A program made the translations under genes and the position numbers. A stretch of DNA of 64,000 nt from Psoroptes ovis (Eukaryota > Arthropoda > Arachnida > Sarcoptiformes > Psoroptidae), in assembly GCA_002943765.1 (NCBI GenBank), contig PQWQ01000010.1, forward strand, positions 994,501-1,058,500, given 5' to 3'. Below, piece by piece: positions 35,646 to 47,420 of this stretch (within the stretch, counting starts at the first letter, position 1; each line of letters starts with the position of its first letter). The notes under the pieces are model-generated. The model was not told the origin of the DNA. It ran no database searches and saw only the letters and a list, made by a program, of their open reading frames with translations.

Positions 35646-38619
35646 ATGTCACGATCAGCACGTAATAATATTGTCGAACAATCACCATCATCGACATCGT
35701 TCGAATCGATTGGTATTGGATCGACAACAACATTACCATCGACTAAACAATCGAATAAATTCGCATTACCACGTTTGAGGCCAGAAAATCTTGATTTAGA
35801 TGATGTTGATTTCAGCCAATCATCATCGTCATCATCGTCGTTGTCTACATATGATTGTATTGTTTATTTCATTATTTGTTCAATGCATAATGATCGTGTA
35901 TTGATGCGTAAGCATTTTTATAACAACAACAATAATGATTATATAATGTGGATGCCTTTCATTCGAATATCGCCAAACAATAAACAAACATGGAAACAAT
36001 TGGCATTTGATAATTTAATCAAAATATTTAATAGTAATCAAATTGATTATTATAATGATAATGTCAATTATAATTCGAATAATAATAATAATAATTTAAA
36101 ATCAACCATAAGTGATAATATTAATTATCAAAATTATATTCAACACTTAATATCACTTCAATTCATTCGTTTACAGCTTAGGCTGTGTAATGATTCCAAT
36201 GATAATAGTAGCGCTAATCGATATCTGATACGTTATACTTATTTGATTAATTTTGAAAATAATCAACAAGCAAACGATGGAGGGTTATGTTGCTGTCAGC
36301 AACAATCAAAACAATCAATAACATGGATGTCGTTGAATGATATTTTACAGAATGAAAATTTATGGGGACCAGAATTATTGCTGTTTTATCAGGACAAAAT
36401 ATTTCCACAGGATCAACAAAAACAGCAACAACAACAATTGTCAATTGAATTAGATATTGATGAAATAATATTTGATGATAATGAAATATTGTCTTTTATT
36501 AAAGATGATCAAACCAATCAGCAATCACCTCAATCAAAATTAATCATCACTAATGATATCGTAAACCTGGTTTACAATGAATACATTGAACATTGTTGGC
36601 CATCAACATTGATGTGTTTAAAATCTTTCAAAGTATTTTTACTCAAATACAATTCATTTGCAAATGATTTGAATAATCAAATAGAATGGATATTCAATGC
36701 TTTAGATTCGAATCAATGTGGTTATCTGAATTTTCAACAATTTTTTATCGGGGTTTATTGTCTGGATCCATTGATTGTCAACAATGATTGTAATTGTAAA
36801 TTACGTTTGAAATTTTTATTCAATTATTATTCAATCGATAGCCATAATCATTCGACAATATTGTTGGAAGAAATAATATCACTTTTACATGATCTGAATT
36901 ATCCAATTGTGGATAATAAAAAATTTCGTCAACAGGTGGATGATGTACAGCAAAAAATTCAACAATCATATCCGGCCAATGCTACAAATCAACAACAGCA
37001 GCAAATATCATTTGAAATATTTGAAAAATTAATCAAAAATCGTTCAATTAAAGGAACAGAAAAATTACTGCGTTCAACGAAATCAATAATACAACAAATT
37101 GTTCAAGGCGCTCGAACGAAAGCAAAAGAAACACGTGTCAAATCTAATCAGACATCACCGCAACAACAACAACAGCAACAACATAAATCACCAATTGCCA
37201 ATGAACAGCAACAGAGGGTGAAAAATCGTAATCGTCATGGTCTATGCAGTCAATGTCGTACGCAAAAATATAAATACGGAACACATTGTGTTTGTTTCGA
37301 TGTCGATGGTATTTGCGTCAAACCACTACGATTGATTGATGTCGAAATTTCGGATCATATAACACCGGAACGTTATTCAGTCGAATATGTATTCGGTATG
37401 AATACAATTTGTCGTAATTTTTTCGATCTAATACGACGTAAATATCGTCAATATCATCGTCATCATCATCATCATCATCAACAACAACAACATGAGTTGA
37501 ACAAGAATCAATCAAATGATCCATCATTGACTACGTTGACTGATCAAGAATTGCCAACAATTACAGTACAAACAATTCATACACTTTGTCAATTCATCTA
37601 TCTTATTTTACAATGTGAAAACCCTTTTATTATCAAAATGAATGCACCATCATTGGTGATTGGTGATTTATTGGGTAAAATTAATACACTTCTATCGCTG
37701 GAATATTCTCTATGGAAATCTATACCGATCATAACAACTAATCTAGTATTTTTAGGCAATTATATATCGAATAAGAACAAAGATACTTCATCATCATCAT
37801 CGAAAGCATCATCAATGATTACATCGAATATCGATGTCATTTGTTACCTCTTTGCATTGAAAATAATATTACCAAATCAAATTTGTTTGCTACGTGGTTT
37901 TAATGAACAGCTGTCGCAATCCAAAGATTTGCTGAATGAATGTCAACAAATTTATGGCCAGAATGATGGCCATAAATTATGGTTGGAATTTAATCATATT
38001 TTCAATTTATTACCATTCGTTTGTGTGATTGATGAAACAATCCTGTGCGTACATTCAGGTGTACCGCGAAAATTGTGCATTCTGAACAAATTAGAAGTGC
38101 CTAAATCATCACTTGCGAATATAATCAAAGAATGTCCGGTGGCTTTAGAGGTAAGATGATTTTGTTGCCGAAAAATAAATGAATCAACCCTATAAATTCC
38201 ATTTATTCTAGCTCATTTCAAATGTACCAAAAGAACAAACCAATAACAAAGATCAGCCACAAACAAATGATGATAATTCATTTGATTCACAAACATTTCA
38301 ATCATTCATGCAAGCAAATTCATTAAAATTCCTTATACGTAGTCATGATCGATCACCGAACGGATATCGTTTAAATTTTCAAGATCAATTAATAACCATT
38401 AATAATAGGAAAAAATTCTCTTCATGTCTATTGATCGATAGTAATTGTGAAGAATTACGTTTGATTAAAATCAATCACATTGTTGCCAATGAAAATGATG
38501 ATAAAAATCATGGAAATGATAACAATAATAATGATGAAGATGAAGATAAAGATAATGATAGTCAAACAACGCTGACGACAACAATGTCAACAAAAACCAA
38601 AGATGAAACATCTGAATGA
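35646..38619 (+). CDS. EF-hand/PPP-fold pseudophosphatase (two exons)
   Basis: Exon 1 is 35646-38150, exon 2 is 38212-38619 (intron 61 bp, phase 0); 970 residues. The first 280 residues hold an unassigned domain ending WMSLNDILQNENLWGPELL. Residues near 345-410 look like a pair of EF-hands, the first loop DSNQCGYLNFQQ lacking the usual last Glu and the second DSHNHSTILLEE keeping it. A Cys cluster follows (CSQC, then THCVC, near 531-548). Residues about 575-900 follow the PPP (PP1/PP2A/calcineurin) fold with its landmarks in order but damaged: GDLLG for GDxHG (near 672), LGNYISNK for GDxVDRG (700), RGFNE for RGNHE (748), CVHSGV for CxHGG (801), RSHD for RAH (878). Four of the expected metal or catalytic residues are lost, so it is probably inactive and acts as a binding protein. 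Asn/Gln/His runs are inserted. Confidence 0.75.
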
Positions 38620-38724
38620 ATGATTGAATTATTTTATTTAAATTTAAATTTTCAAATTAAAACCTTAGCTAATCATAAAATCAAAATCCATAAATGAACA
38701 AATATTACAAAGGTTACAAAGCCT

Positions 38725-39599
38725 CTAAAATGTCGTTCGACTTTCATCACTTTCGAACGTTGAATGCAAAAATGGTACAATTTGATCATTTGAATAGTGT
38801 TGTGTTGATAATTGTCGATGTTGCGGCAGTGGTGGCTGCTGTTGATGCTGCTGCGGTTGTTGTTGTGGCTGAGGAAACGGTAAACGTGAATATGTTGATC
38901 GATTAAATTGTACCAAACGATTATTATTACTGTTATTATCATTCAAAAGAATTGGTTCACTTATTTCTGGCCGTTGTTCTAATTGATTTTGATTGTTTCG
39001 ATTATTTGCATATTTTTCATCATAAAAATGAAGTCGAATTTTGAAAATGAAACAGAATAAATTTAAACAATAACTTGTCAATAATATTACTACATTTGTA
39101 TATGATGATAATAATATTATCGGCGCGAATAGATTGACAATCAATATCATTGTTTGAAATATCAAAAACAATGATAATAGAATCCAATTTTGTATGATCA
39201 TCAACATTATTGATGATATAATTGTCATTAATAAAATTATATAAAATATAATGAATCGCGCTGAATCATTTTCTGTTTGAAAAATAAATTATAATAAGAA
39301 GATTATTATTGATTTTAAAATTTCTTTAAAAATTTATACAAACTTTTATCAATAAAATCTTCAACAATTATCGATACATTTAAACATTTATGTATCAATA
39401 ATTGATCGACAACGATAACATCATTATTATTTAAATTAAAATTTTCAACAAATAATTTTTGCCGTATTTGATCATCTAATAATTGATATTCAAGTATTGA
39501 ATTGAAAAATAATTTTATTATAAACAATATTATAATTATATGCAGTGATAGATGAAAAAATCGAGAAAATTTCAGATCATTTGCCAATACGGATGTCAT
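38725..39599 (-). CDS. four-helix membrane protein with Gln/Pro-rich tail (two exons)
   Basis: Exon 1 39599-39344 and exon 2 39272-38725 join to 267 residues. The donor I chose (A|GTTTGT) is weak, but it is the one I found that keeps the frame with the good acceptor TTTCAAACAG. Hydrophobic segments lie at about 16-36, 91-110, 116-141 and 145-165, with a 50-residue polar loop after the first that may be lumenal. The tail is rich in Asn and Gln with PQPQQQPQQHQQQPPLPQ and no clear PY motif. The layout (four helices, large first loop, long cytosolic tail) recalls LAPTM lysosomal proteins and the protein at 18600-19457; sequence identity is not strong enough to assign. It is tail to tail with the phosphatase-like gene, 105 bp away. 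Confidence 0.65.
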
Positions 39600-40296
39600 G
39601 ATTAATATTTTTTCTGGATTGTTCAATTCAAAATAATCAAAATTTGTCCTGAGAATTCTGGCTGCAAAACGATGAACCTTTTGACTCAAAAAAACTAATT
39701 CAAATTGAAACTATTGATCTTTGATTTATTTCAATTTTCAATTTGTTTTGAACACATTTTCCATTTCAAATAAATAGATTGATTGATTGATTGAATAAAT
39801 GAATGAATAAATGTTTATTGTTTATCATCATATGTTTGGTTTATGTGCATTGATTGATGTTTTGTTTTATTTTATTTATTTTTTCCGAATGTGTTTTTTC
39901 CTACTCTATTTTTTATATGTTCAATTATGATATCAACTAATCAATCAAATCAAATCATCAATTTTAATAATTTCTTATCGCATTTGAACTGACAAAATTT
40001 GAAAATTGATAAAATGTTTAAAATTTTCACCATGTAATACCAGATCGCGCCCTCTGATTTTTGAATTTTTTCTCAGTGAAATTTAAAAAATTCAAATATC
40101 ACTTTGGTAACCGGCGCGAAAATTTATTGATTTTCTATTTATAAGATTTATATTTCAATGATTGTATGTTTGTATGTTTGTCGGTTTGCATTCAGAGTCA
40201 TTTACGTCTCAGTTTTAATTTGTTTTCAATGCGTTTTACTTTGTTGGTTTTTGGTGATTTTTTTCTGAAGGTTTTTTGATAATTATTCGATTAATC
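39600..40296. other. intergenic between divergent genes
   Basis: Promoter-bearing spacer between the minus-strand four-helix gene and the plus-strand CD36-type gene. Apart from the motif pair at 40047-40121, AT-rich with no coding frame recognised. Confidence 0.45.
40047..40121. promoter_or_regulatory. candidate promoter with E2F-type site and GCGCCCTCTG motif
   Basis: GCGCCCTCTG at 40047-40056 (CAGAGGGCGC on the minus strand, like the CTCF core) and GGCGCGAAA at 40113-40121 (TTTCGCGCC on the minus strand, an E2F consensus). The latter is identical to the site at 4513-4521 and the pair has similar order and spacing there. It sits about 180-250 bp upstream of the CD36-family ATG at 40297. Inferred from motif matches only. 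Confidence 0.35.
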
Positions 40297-41859
40297 ATGG
40301 GCAATATCATCATACGAATGATGGTCACCAAATTGACCTCGTATTATAGTATGAAAAAGAGTCATAATTTTTTAATTGTTTACGGTATTTTCTATGTTAT
40401 TTGTAGTATTGCACTATATTTTTCAATTTATGAAATAATATTCAATTTATGGCTACAATTTCTGATGAAATTGAAACCAAACGGTGGCCTGATCACCAAT
40501 GCATGGTTGCAAACAAATTTCACTACAAACCTTTGGTTATTCACAATTAAAAATGATAAAAAATTTTTAAATGGTAGAAAATTAATGGTAGATGAAATTG
40601 GTCCATTTCGTTTCCGAGTGCAAAGAAATCGTAATATTATTGAATGGCTTTCAAATGATGATCGATTAAAATTTTTGGAAAGTTTTCAATTTGATTTTGA
40701 TCAAAATAAAAGTATTTCAAGCAATTTATCGTCAATAATGGTTAAAACCATCAATTTACCTCTGTTATTATCGATGAAAAACAATGAAACTTTATCAAAC
40801 ATTAATGATTTAGTGGTTGAACGATCAGCTGCCGAGATACTTGGCATTTCTAATGATAGTCATGGTTTCGGGTTCACATATTTAAATCAAAACATTAGCT
40901 ATGGACCAATAGAAATTTTCACCGGCCAAGTGACAACGAATAGATTTAATCAAATCTATAGCTATGAAAATCAACGTCATACATTCAAATATAAATTAAA
41001 TGATTTCCAATATTTTGGTATCGATTTTTTCAATTCATATAATGCACAATTGATTGATGAAATCAATATTTTCAATGCACACTTGGCTTGCAGTAAATTT
41101 CAATTTTATTTCCATCAATATCGTCATATTGATTGGATACAGATCAAACATTATAAATGGAATCCAAGACAATTTTCATTTGATCATATTGGTCATAACG
41201 TTTGGTCATATTTCAATTATAATTATTGTCCATATGATATTGATTATGAAACAACGAGTGATGCGACCGATTTTTATGATGATGATGAATGTGATGATCA
41301 ATTCTATTTGGATCTATGTACAATCGATGGTAAAAATATTGAGAAGAAATATTTATCCATTTCAAATGTAAATTTCTTTGAAACAAATAAACACCTCTAC
41401 AGTGCTGTTCGTGGTATGAAACCAAATACACGTAAACATCAATCATTTGTGAATATTGAACCGAAATTTGGTGTAACGATTAATTCATGCCTAAGATTAC
41501 AATATAATATTTATTTACCTAAAAATATAATTAAATATTTCAAGACTAAAACCATACCATTCTTGTGGATTGAAGAGGCAAGTCCATTGACTATTATTTG
41601 CTTGATCAATCTAAAATCTTAAATTTTATCACAGTGCTATCATGTGGATGAATTTCTTAAATTTATCATACAATTTTGTACCATTTTCCTTATGATCATT
41701 ACATATTTTTATTCAACAATCGCAACATTTGGTGTTTGCTTAATCCTCATAGGTATAATCCGATTCATTAAGAAATTGTGGCTTCGAAGAAAAAATCGTT
41801 TAAATGTTAGCACTGAACCCATTATTGGTGATCAATCAGTGTTGAATGGAAAAATTTAA
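40297..41859 (+). CDS. CD36/SCARB-family scavenger receptor (two exons, GC-AG intron)
   Basis: Exon 1 is 40297-41577 (427 codons, phase 0), exon 2 is 41635-41859; 501 residues, the usual length for the family. Hydrophobic segments near 24-50 and near 440-465 give the typical two-span hairpin with a large glycosylated ectodomain. Landmarks: FLNGRKLMVDEIGPFRFRV (family xGxxPxxxExGPYxY), YGPIEIFTGQ, ACSKFQ, a cluster of ectodomain cysteines (NYC, DEC, LDLC, NSC), GMKPNTRKHQSFVNIEPKFG and RLQYNIYLP. The 57-bp intron has the donor GAG|GCAAGT and acceptor ATCACAG, a GC-AG intron; reading through it would stop and lose the second helix, so the splice is well supported. Family members take up lipids, lipoproteins or apoptotic cells; the ligand here is unknown. 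Confidence 0.9.
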
Positions 41860-42105
41860 ATCAAGACGATATTTTCCATTCAATCCGATAGAAGTCGCAC
41901 AATTTTGTGAATCGTGTATCGTTTCGGTGGTCACTTGCGCGGCATGCTTTCGAGCAATAAATTATGTTAAAAAACAACCTGTGAAAAATACCTGAAGAAT
42001 TTTGTTTATGTTTGAAGCTTTGTTTGCAATTGATTCCCTGAATTCATTGAACCATATGAGATAAAAATATCACCAAGGAAACTCGAGAATATTATTATTC
42101 ACAAA

Positions 42106-43061
42106 ATGACGGCAATTTCATTGAAACCAAAACAATCGATTCATTTGTTATTGAATCAAACTTATAATATGGTTTGTTTATTTTTAAATTAATTGTTTAT
42201 TTGTCATTCATTTAATTGAAATTAATTTTTCCAATTCATTAGAACAATCCACGTCTTTCGATACGTTTAGAAGAAAGCGTACAAAATGATGATAATTTCA
42301 CTGGAAACGGTGTAAGCATTGAACAAGATGAAGATGGTTGTGATGATGATGATATAACTGTAATCGATAATCGTGATATTATGACTGTGAAAACAAATGA
42401 TTGTAAAAATTGTGATTCAATGAAAAAAATGTTATATTTACGTGATCAAACAATTATGAAATTGATCGATGATCGTGATCAATTGAAAATTAAATTAACA
42501 CGTACAATGAATGAAAATATTGAATTACAACGTAAATTATTACGTTATTCAAGCGCTATGAATAATAATAATAATAAAAATCTTATAAATAATCAGCCAC
42601 CTGCATCAAATGATGAATCCACAATCGAAAAACAAGAGCTCGAATTACAACATTATCGTCGTCGTTGTCAAGAATTGATTGAACAAAATCAACAAATGAA
42701 ATATCATTTATATTCGCTGCGTAATGTATTTGTTGAACTTGGACAGCAGCAACAACAGAGAAATGATTCAGATGAAAATGATTCCAATGATTATCAAGAC
42801 ATTTGTAATGAATCATCATCATCATCAATGATTTCATATCAAGAGCTTCCAAATTCAGCGGCAAATAATAACAACAACATTGTTAATGATAATAATAAAC
42901 AAACTGTGGCTGAACAAATGAACAAAACAAAATCAACAACCATTCAACAGCCAATAGCTGATAATCAAAATAATAATCGAATAATATATGATCAACATTC
43001 AATTGCCGAATTCAGTGATGAGCCAATTCTGTCCAATTTTGATCGATGGTATAACAGTTGA
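42106..43061 (+). CDS. coiled-coil, Asn/Gln-rich protein (two exons)
   Basis: Exon 1 42106-42171 and exon 2 42243-43061, with a 71-bp GT-AG intron, give 294 residues. The first 65 residues are acidic (QDEDGCDDDDITVID). Two stretches have heptad-like leucine spacing and no helix breakers, one near 85-125 (MLYLRDQTIMKLIDDRDQLK, then NENIELQRKLLR) and one near 145-190 (ELELQHYRRRCQELIEQNQQ), so a coiled coil is likely. The C-terminal half is Asn-, Gln- and Ser-rich and probably disordered. No signal peptide or membrane segment. I do not recognise the family. It lies 246 bp downstream of the CD36-type gene and is tail to tail with the zinc-finger gene. Confidence 0.65.
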
Positions 43062-43318
43062 ATTTCGATGAAATGGTTCCATTGAAATGTTTCTCATATT
43101 ACCAGTATTTATTTACATTTAAATTATCAAACTTATTTTTCAAATTAATTTTTATTTCAATTGTAAGCTAAACACCAATTAATTATTCAAATTGATAATC
43201 TAAATAAATTATTTTTTTACAAATTCACCTGCATTCAATTTGACTAGATTTGTGTGTGTTTCACAATGTTTTCAATCAAAGAATTAAATGTTAAGAAAAT
43301 ATCTTTGGAAATATCGGT

Positions 43319-45679
43319 TTATTGATGTGATGTCATATGACGTGTAAGATGATGTCGTTCCCGAAATGTTTCTTGACATATATGACATCGTAGTTGATCA
43401 TCACGACGTTTTTTATTCATCATATCATCAACAATTTTCGTACGTTTATGATGTGAACGCATATGATAAACAAGATCGGATGTCATACGAAATACTTGAT
43501 TACAATATGCACAAACATTACTTTGTTGATAGCTCAAAGCTGTCAATGATGGTGATAATAAATATAATGATGTTATTATATGATTATTATTGTTGGTGGT
43601 ATTTGATGTTGGTGACGATGATGATGATGAAGATGTGGCTGTTGCAGCTGTTGGTACCGTCGTCGTTGGTGTAGGTGGCATAAAATATGGCGGCAAATTC
43701 ATCAACGGATTGTTGATCATTGATGATTGTGGTAATAATTGTATCATTGTTGAATCATTATCATCATTATTATTTTTGTCATTATTTCTGGCATAATTAA
43801 ATGTCGAATCAGTGATTATATCTGAATCAGATGATGATGATGAATCGATTGATAAATCAATCGAACCATTTGATGATTCTAATGAATTATTATTGTTATT
43901 ATTCGTTGTTGATATTGATTTCGATGTTTGTGTCACTGTAATCGTTGATGATGTCGGAGCAGCGACCATCGGTACCGGTGGCGATGACAAAGACGAAGAC
44001 ATTGGTGATCCATTTGATATATTCATTAGACTAGCCAATGGAAATGATATCGTGGATGATGATGTTGAAGATGATGAAGAAATGATGGTATGATTGTTAC
44101 AATTATCAATCGATATATTCGTACCATTATTAGTGTGATTATCATTCGCAAGCTGATTGTAAAAATTTGTTAAATTTGATAATTTATTGAATTGATTTGT
44201 ATCGATGAATAAATTTTGCTGCAGCTGATGTTGTTGTTGATTATTATTGAAAGATTTACTAGGAGTTGATTTATTCACTTGTAGCGCTGGTGATTTTAAT
44301 TTTTTAAATGCACTTTTCGATTGTTTATTCTGATTACTAATAGTGTTGGTCATTTTACCATTTTTATTCAAAGACGGCAAGCGACAACGATTATATTTAC
44401 CACGATTATTACTCGACAGATGATTGGTGACATTGATATTATTATTATTTGATAAAACTATTGATGATATTGTTCGATTCTTCGAGCGTTTCTGATTCTG
44501 TTGCGATTGATTGCTGTCAAATGGCTGTTTACCATTGATTAAAATTGGCTCGTAATTAAGATCATGAGTAGTAGTATTATTATTATTATCATCATCCAAT
44601 GTTTCAACATCGACTTCAATATCTTGATCAATGTCTATGTTACGGTCATGATGTTGATGATTATTCGTATCATTCTGGCAATCTTTTTGATTCAACAATG
44701 ACATAATATCGAAACTACGTTTGGTTTCTGTAATCGATTTTTGTTGCTTATGTTGACGATCATTAATGATTGTCGATGTTGTCGAATGATTATGATAGAT
44801 ATTATCATCATTATCGATCAATTTATTTATCATTTGTTGTCGTTGCAGCTTATTCATAATATTTTGACCATTAATATTATTATTATTGTCACATTGATTT
44901 AATAATGAATTTTTCATACAATCAATCATTATATGCAATATAATATGATTTTGATTGAATGAAAAATGATTGCACCAAATACACCCGAATAATTCTTTAC
45001 CATTGATCCATGTTTGAATTGGGCGCATTGTTTTCATTAATTGTTCTTCAATCATACGATTGAACCATGCTTTTGGTTTTTCATCATCAATATCTTGATG
45101 ATTGAAGTTGATCGGTGATTGTTTTAGTTGCTGCTGCTGTTGATTATGGCTAACACGAAATGTTCGAATAACTTCAAAATAATATTGTTGATCACAATAA
45201 ACGATTTCTAAATTTTGTTCGAATTTTGTCAATGCAATTTCTACAATTGTTGTTGTTGTTGTCGTTGTCGATGTTGCCAATGCTGATGATGAATTGACCG
45301 ATGTCATCAGCGATGGCGATATTGGTGTCGATAATTTCGATGAATATTTTGAACATTGTTCAATATGATCCAATTGATTTTTCAACCATTTATATAGATT
45401 AGGTATCGGTCCAATCACATTACCTGTATGAAGAATTTGGCCATCAATCAAATCGATTAATGGTCGAATTGTGATTGTCATTGATGTTGTGGATGCTAAT
45501 GCTGCTGCTGATGAAGATGATTGATTATTATCTTGATTAATATTATTATTAAGCATCATATTATTATTGTGATTATTATTATTATTTGATAAATGTTTCA
45601 CAGTCGACATAGCTGCTGGTTGGGGTGGTGGTAATTCATTTGCTTTCATCATAACTGGTGAACATAAATTCATTATCAT
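43319..45679 (-). CDS. PRDM8/ZNF488-like zinc-finger protein
   Basis: A single exon of 786 residues. The C-terminus carries two zinc fingers, CAYCNQVFRMTSDLVYHMRS and, after a basic linker, CHICQETFRERHHLTRHMTSH, closely matching the end of PRDM8 and ZNF488 (FRMTSDLVxHMRSHHK, then FRERHHLSRHMTSH). Another atypical finger (CIWCNHFSFNQNHIILHIMIDC, here residues about 232-253, C-x2-C-x12-H-x4-C) sits where PRDM8 has its first. A PR/SET domain would precede that finger; residues 50-225 have scattered similarity (DGQILHTGNVIGPIPNLYKW, IQTWINGKELFGC), so it is present but diverged. Between fingers are about 450 residues of low-complexity Asn, Ser, Thr, Gln and His. PRDM8-type proteins are nuclear repressors in developing neurons; role here is inferred. 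Minus-strand start at 45679. Confidence 0.78.
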   Translation of the reverse strand: MIMNLCSPVMMKANELPPPQPAAMSTVKHLSNNNNNHNNNMMLNNNINQDNNQSSSSAAALASTTSMTITIRPLIDLIDGQILHTGNVIGPIPNLYKWLKNQLDHIEQCSKYSSKLSTPISPSLMTSVNSSSALATSTTTTTTTIVEIALTKFEQNLEIVYCDQQYYFEVIRTFRVSHNQQQQQLKQSPINFNHQDIDDEKPKAWFNRMIEEQLMKTMRPIQTWINGKELFGCIWCNHFSFNQNHIILHIMIDCMKNSLLNQCDNNNNINGQNIMNKLQRQQMINKLIDNDDNIYHNHSTTSTIINDRQHKQQKSITETKRSFDIMSLLNQKDCQNDTNNHQHHDRNIDIDQDIEVDVETLDDDNNNNTTTHDLNYEPILINGKQPFDSNQSQQNQKRSKNRTISSIVLSNNNNINVTNHLSSNNRGKYNRCRLPSLNKNGKMTNTISNQNKQSKSAFKKLKSPALQVNKSTPSKSFNNNQQQHQLQQNLFIDTNQFNKLSNLTNFYNQLANDNHTNNGTNISIDNCNNHTIISSSSSTSSSTISFPLASLMNISNGSPMSSSLSSPPVPMVAAPTSSTITVTQTSKSISTTNNNNNNSLESSNGSIDLSIDSSSSSDSDIITDSTFNYARNNDKNNNDDNDSTMIQLLPQSSMINNPLMNLPPYFMPPTPTTTVPTAATATSSSSSSSPTSNTTNNNNHIITSLYLLSPSLTALSYQQSNVCAYCNQVFRMTSDLVYHMRSHHKRTKIVDDMMNKKRRDDQLRCHICQETFRERHHLTRHMTSHQ

Positions 45680-47420
45680 TATATGATTATGTGATTAGAT
45701 ATGAATGTTTTCGATCTTGATAATGGGTAATGGTGTGAATTTGTGAACAAATCAATGGAAGAAAAAAAAACGCGTGTTCAAGATTTAATTTAATTCAATT
45801 TTTTTTTCAAATTTTAATTCAAATCTGTGTAAAAGATATCAAAAAATAAATAAAATTAAATGATTTAAAATTTTGATCAAAATTTATATTTTATAGAATA
45901 GAAAAGATAAGAAAAAATGAGAATGAAAAAAGTCAAAACACGTGCCCATGGGATTTTTGTTTTGGGCCGAACAAAAGCACCAAGCTAACATCAGCGCATT
46001 GTTTATTATCGACCAATACATCACCAAACCAATAGATGTAAACACTGGCAGCATCGACATTAATCGACATTGGTGTACAATTTTAATGGCTTTTTTCTGA
46101 AGTCAAAATTTCAAATTTCAATTTTAATTAAGTCATTTTTACGAAATTTCAATCAATTAATCGCATATCGATCATCATATTGGTATAATCTTGCAGCTTT
46201 TATTAATGGAATTAATGGCACATTTCACAAATGTGTAAATGAATGTCTGTTTCGCTTATAATATTTGTAATTAATAATTACATTCAAATCTTCTCATAAA
46301 TCTTTCTATTTAACGGAATTGAATGAATTCTTTAATATTTATTTATGTGTAATTATTTATTATTATTAATGTTATATAAATTATGTGACAATTTCCACAG
46401 CCAAAACATGTGAAAAATGTGTCAAAATAAAAAATTTGACAAATTCTGACAAATATCCATGCCAGCAACACCATTAACAGAGAATTATCATTTATGAGCT
46501 TATTTATTATTGGACGATTTGGTTGATTTATTTGGTGAATTCATTTCGAATTCTCCTTAGCTTCCATTGGCCCTATCTCTGTATTATTATGATCACCAAT
46601 CACCAGTGGCATTAATCGCCAAATTTATACGAAAGCTGCAAAAAATCCATCCATCCAATACATAATTATTATGATGATTATTAGCAGCAATCATCAATAA
46701 ACATAAGCTTCTTAGTGTAATTTTCAATTAATTCATTGATTTATTCATTTTGGGTGTTTGTCAATTTGTGATTGGACAAGTTTTTGTCAAATTTTATTTG
46801 AATTAGAACAGAATATAGTTTGATTACACAGACACATTGTGAACATAGACATAAATCCATTTTAATATTGACAAATCATACGTGTTTTGATTGATTTTTT
46901 TTTTTGATACAGATTTTATTTTTTCATTTGATATAAAATATTGCCATTGAAAATCGATTGAAATTGATTTTTTTTGTCCCGTTTATTTTCAATGCAAAAT
47001 AATAAATATCATTGAAGTCATTGAATTGTCTGTGTTTATGAACATTATCATTATACGACCATAACGATTTTCGTTTCTTGCTATCAGAAATTCATATATT
47101 TTCAACCGAAATTATTATCAATGAAAACATGTGCACACATACATATTTGTACATTGACAATTGGTGTTAATGTCAATGTATTGATCCGAAAACTGGATCG
47201 AATTCGATACTTTTCAAATATATGAACAACAATAAAAATCATCATTATTATTATTATTGAATTTCAATGATATTTTTTTGGGATGGAGATAATAATAAAA
47301 AAAATCATAAAAATTGATTATTTTTTCAATATATACGAATTTAATCAAAATAAAAGCGATTCGCTTCTATATGAAATACTATGGAAAATTCATACAGAGA
47401 AAAATTGATAGATTTTCAGC
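45680..47420. other. gene-poor upstream region of the PRDM8-like gene
   Basis: No supported coding region. An E-box CACGTG occurs at 45939-45944 about 260 bp upstream of the ATG, next to GCCCATGGG, and GGCAGCATCGACATTAATCG lies near 46050. Simple TTA and TAAT runs follow. Possible promoter or enhancer of the zinc-finger gene. Confidence 0.4.

Noticed and set aside
38694..38906. Plus-strand Val/Ala-rich frame opposite the four-helix gene
   Set aside because: Antisense of CAG/CAA-rich coding sequence; no ATG context or family resemblance.
43366..44093. Three plus-strand Asp- and Val-rich frames opposite the PRDM8-like gene
   Set aside because: They are reverse-complement readings of low-complexity Ser, Asn and His codons in a well-supported zinc-finger gene.
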